From: Candidatus Hodarchaeota archaeon
Lineage (GTDB): Archaea > Asgardarchaeota > Heimdallarchaeia > Hodarchaeales > YT1-057
Direction of reading: 5' to 3'
Assembly: GCA_016839955.1 (NCBI GenBank)
Contig: JAEOTI010000312.1
Span: 1 to 8,395 of the forward strand
DNA: 8,395 bases
Position numbers and translations under genes: made by a program. This document shows positions 7,045 to 8,395 of this stretch, piece after piece (the first letter of the stretch is position 1; each line of letters begins with the position of its first letter). The notes under the pieces are model-generated. The model did no database searches. It had not been told where the DNA came from and worked only from the letters and a program-made list of their open reading frames with translations.

Positions 7045-7069
7045 AAAGCCCCAAGGTTTTAACTTGGGG
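7045..7069 (+). repeat. Left-end guide (AAAG) and subterminal hairpin
   Basis: AAAG (7045-7048) immediately precedes a perfect 7-bp stem, CCCCAAG (7049-7055) and CTTGGGG (7063-7069), with the loop GTTTTAA. The hairpin is followed by ATGAATG. This is the architecture of IS608-type single-stranded transposon ends, where TnpA binds the hairpin and the foot sequence pairs with the cleavage site. No bulged base is seen in the stem, unlike IS608, where the stem carries an extrahelical T. Confidence 0.75.
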
Positions 7070-7183
7070 ATGAATGCCGTACCTAACGATGATGCTTGTT
7101 TTCAATGGGGTGTCGGGAATATTTTTTAAAAGAGAATCGCTGAGAATAGAACAATCTATGGGAAGACAAGAGGTTGTCAGAGA
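7070..7183 (+). other. Transposon leader between left-end hairpin and tnpB
   Basis: This stretch has no supported gene. A TAA at 7127-7129 closes the tnpB frame upstream, so translation cannot begin earlier than 7130. AAGAGGT at 7168-7174 is a Shine-Dalgarno-like site 9 nt before the ATG at 7184. No remnant of a tnpA gene (no HUH motif) is recognisable in any frame. Confidence 0.5.
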
Positions 7184-8395
7184 ATGGGGTCGTCAGCAAC
7201 GAAAAATCAGACGATTAAACAAACGTTGCAGACGACCAAAACTCGTCGAAAAAGCCAGGTCTGCCGTGTGTATGAGTTAAAAATCACTAAAATGAAATTA
7301 TCATCTCCCACTCACGCCCATTTGGAGCGTCTTTTCACGGAAGCCAAATGGTTCTATAACTTTCTCTTGAGTCAAGAGGATCTGTTCACAGTAGATGACT
7401 TCTTCAAACTGAAAACAGTCCCTGTCAAAGTAGGAGATGCGTTTGAGGACCGGGAACTAAATTGTCTAACGAGTCAGATGAAACAAGGGCTCATCACGAA
7501 AATTCACAAGACAATTCGGGGACTTGCCAAGCAAAAAGCCAATGGGCGGAAAGTAGGGCGGCTGAAGTTCAAACGATCACTCAGCAGCATTCCGTTGAAG
7601 CAATACGGGAACACCTATCGGGTTTTTCCCAACCAACAGAAAATCAAACTACAAGGTCTCCGGGAACCAATTCGAGTCCGAGGGATGGAGCAATTTCCTC
7701 CTGAGGTGGAGTTTGCTAACGCTCAACTCCTCCGTCGGCATGGTGGCTATTATCTCCATGTTGTCACCTATCAACCGAGAGAAGACCAACAAAATCATCC
7801 AACGCGGAGTATTGCATTAGATTTTGGCTTAACCCATCAATTGACATTTTCGAATGGGGTAGTCCTCGATTTTCAGATTCCCCTTCCCAAACGTCTACGC
7901 CGATTATACCAACAGTTCAGTAACGCGAGGAAGGGAAGCAAAAACCGCTATAAGACAAAAATGAAACTCCTCAAAGCCTTTCAGAAACATTCCAGCCAAA
8001 AGAAGGAAGTGCGCAATCAAATTGTGGGTTATTTAAAGCGGAATTATCAGGTTGTCTGTTTTCAGAACGATCCCTTTGCTGCCTGGCAGTACTTGTGGGG
8101 TAGAAAGATGTTGAATATTTCCCTTGGCGCGATTAAGGGTATTCTCCACGAGCGAATACACTCGCCAAGTGAGGTAAACCTTTCTTATACCTCTTCTCAG
8201 TGGTGTTCTGGTGCCTGTGGGCACAAACAGAAATTAATTTTGAACCAACGGATCTACCACTGCCCTAACTGTGGTCTGATTATCCACCGAGACCTTAATG
8301 CGGCTCGGAACCTTCACAACGAAGGACTTAACGAACTAGGGATGGAATCGTCCGAAGTCACGCCTGTGGAGATTGAGTCCTCTACACAAGCGATG
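7184..8395 (+). CDS. tnpB: TnpB, RNA-guided nuclease of IS200/IS605 family (3' truncated by window edge)
   Basis: The frame is open for 404 codons to the final base; the real stop lies beyond. The N-terminus TRRKSQVCRVYELKI...LFTEAKWFYNFLL is typical of TnpB. RuvC-I has D213 (IALDFGLTHQLTFSNG). RuvC-II is around VVCFQNDPFAAWQYLWGRK; the usual Glu position appears to be Q294, with N295 and D296 next. The zinc knuckle has C341 and C345 (WCSGACG) and C360 and C363 (CPNCG). RuvC-III is HRDLNAARNL with D370. The tail (VTPVE) is a usual TnpB ending, so only a few residues are probably missing. ATG 7184 is the first in frame after the upstream stop and has a Shine-Dalgarno site; GTG 7268 is a less likely alternative. 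TnpB cuts DNA next to the TAM under omega RNA guidance and keeps the element at its donor site. Activity is uncertain because of the RuvC-II change. Confidence 0.92.
   Translation, partial: MGSSATKNQTIKQTLQTTKTRRKSQVCRVYELKITKMKLSSPTHAHLERLFTEAKWFYNFLLSQEDLFTVDDFFKLKTVPVKVGDAFEDRELNCLTSQMKQGLITKIHKTIRGLAKQKANGRKVGRLKFKRSLSSIPLKQYGNTYRVFPNQQKIKLQGLREPIRVRGMEQFPPEVEFANAQLLRRHGGYYLHVVTYQPREDQQNHPTRSIALDFGLTHQLTFSNGVVLDFQIPLPKRLRRLYQQFSNARKGSKNRYKTKMKLLKAFQKHSSQKKEVRNQIVGYLKRNYQVVCFQNDPFAAWQYLWGRKMLNISLGAIKGILHERIHSPSEVNLSYTSSQWCSGACGHKQKLILNQRIYHCPNCGLIIHRDLNAARNLHNEGLNELGMESSEVTPVEIESSTQAM

Larger units (their letters stand above)
7030..8395 (+). mobile_element. IS200/IS605-family element carrying tnpB, left end present, right end beyond window
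   Basis: The element is predicted to start just after TTAC at 7029. It contains the IS608-like left-end hairpin, a leader of about 110 bases, and tnpB up to the last base of the window. No tnpA (HUH/Y1 transposase) lies between the left end and tnpB, so on the visible part it is a tnpB-only (IS1341-like) element that would need TnpA in trans, unless tnpA lies to the right. Base composition differs from the flanking genes: 30 of 60 bases are G/C in 7501-7560 against 17 of 60 in 5221-5280. That supports recent arrival. The right end, stop codon and omega RNA lie beyond the window. Confidence 0.8.

Noticed and set aside
7074..7280. A 68-residue open frame starting just after the transposon hairpin
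   Set aside because: It overlaps the tnpB 5' end in another frame, is arginine-rich in the way shadow frames of TnpB are, and has no HUH or Tyr motif of TnpA.
7184..8395. tnpB as a frameshifted pseudogene
   Set aside because: Codon-by-codon reading shows one uninterrupted frame from 7184 to 8395; it only appears absent because its stop lies beyond the window.
1..8395. tRNA, rRNA, CRISPR array or riboswitch
   Set aside because: No cloverleaf, regularly spaced direct repeats or long structured leader was seen on either strand; gaps between genes are too short for most of these.

Overview
The window most likely comes from an AT-rich archaeal genome, probably an Asgard archaeon of the Heimdall-like kind. 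The archaeal call rests on an archaeal-type transcription cleavage factor (TFS) and on GGTGAT Shine-Dalgarno sites in front of two genes. The Asgard call is an inference from the longin/roadblock-like C-terminal domain of the 613-residue protein, a fold that is very common in Asgard proteomes. No 16S rRNA or other decisive marker is present.

Layout. (1) 2-577, +: the C-terminal part of a class I SAM-dependent methyltransferase whose N-terminus lies before the window. (2) 638-4575, -: a tightly coupled two-gene unit. The first gene (698 aa, 2479-4575) has two copies of an N-terminal WGSL domain, then three beta-sandwich-like repeats, with no signal peptide or membrane segment. The second gene (613 aa, 638-2479) overlaps it by one base (TAATG) and has a helical middle and a longin-like C-terminal domain. 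Neither full-length protein matches a family I can name, and this is the best candidate for an undescribed system. (3) 4650-6623, +: acetoacetyl-CoA synthetase, divergent from the two-gene unit across a 74-bp shared promoter region. (4) 6627-6962, -: TFS, which converges on the synthetase gene with 3 bp between the stop codons and starts at TTG. (5) 7030 to the window end, +: the left end and tnpB gene of an IS200/IS605-family element. It carries an IS608-like left end: target TTAC, 15-nt linker, AAAG guide and hairpin. tnpB is open to the last base, so the right end, any omega RNA and the stop codon lie outside.

How the parts relate. The synthetase activates acetoacetate for central carbon metabolism, and TFS rescues backtracked RNA polymerase; nothing ties either to the two-gene unit beyond proximity. 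I infer that the two coupled proteins work as a cytoplasmic adaptor or scaffold pair, perhaps with small GTPases or membranes, because longin/roadblock folds commonly do this. The transposon is compositionally foreign (about 50% GC in a sampled line against about 28% in a synthetase line) and is inserted just upstream of the TFS promoter. Apart from the transposon, coding density is high and gaps are short.
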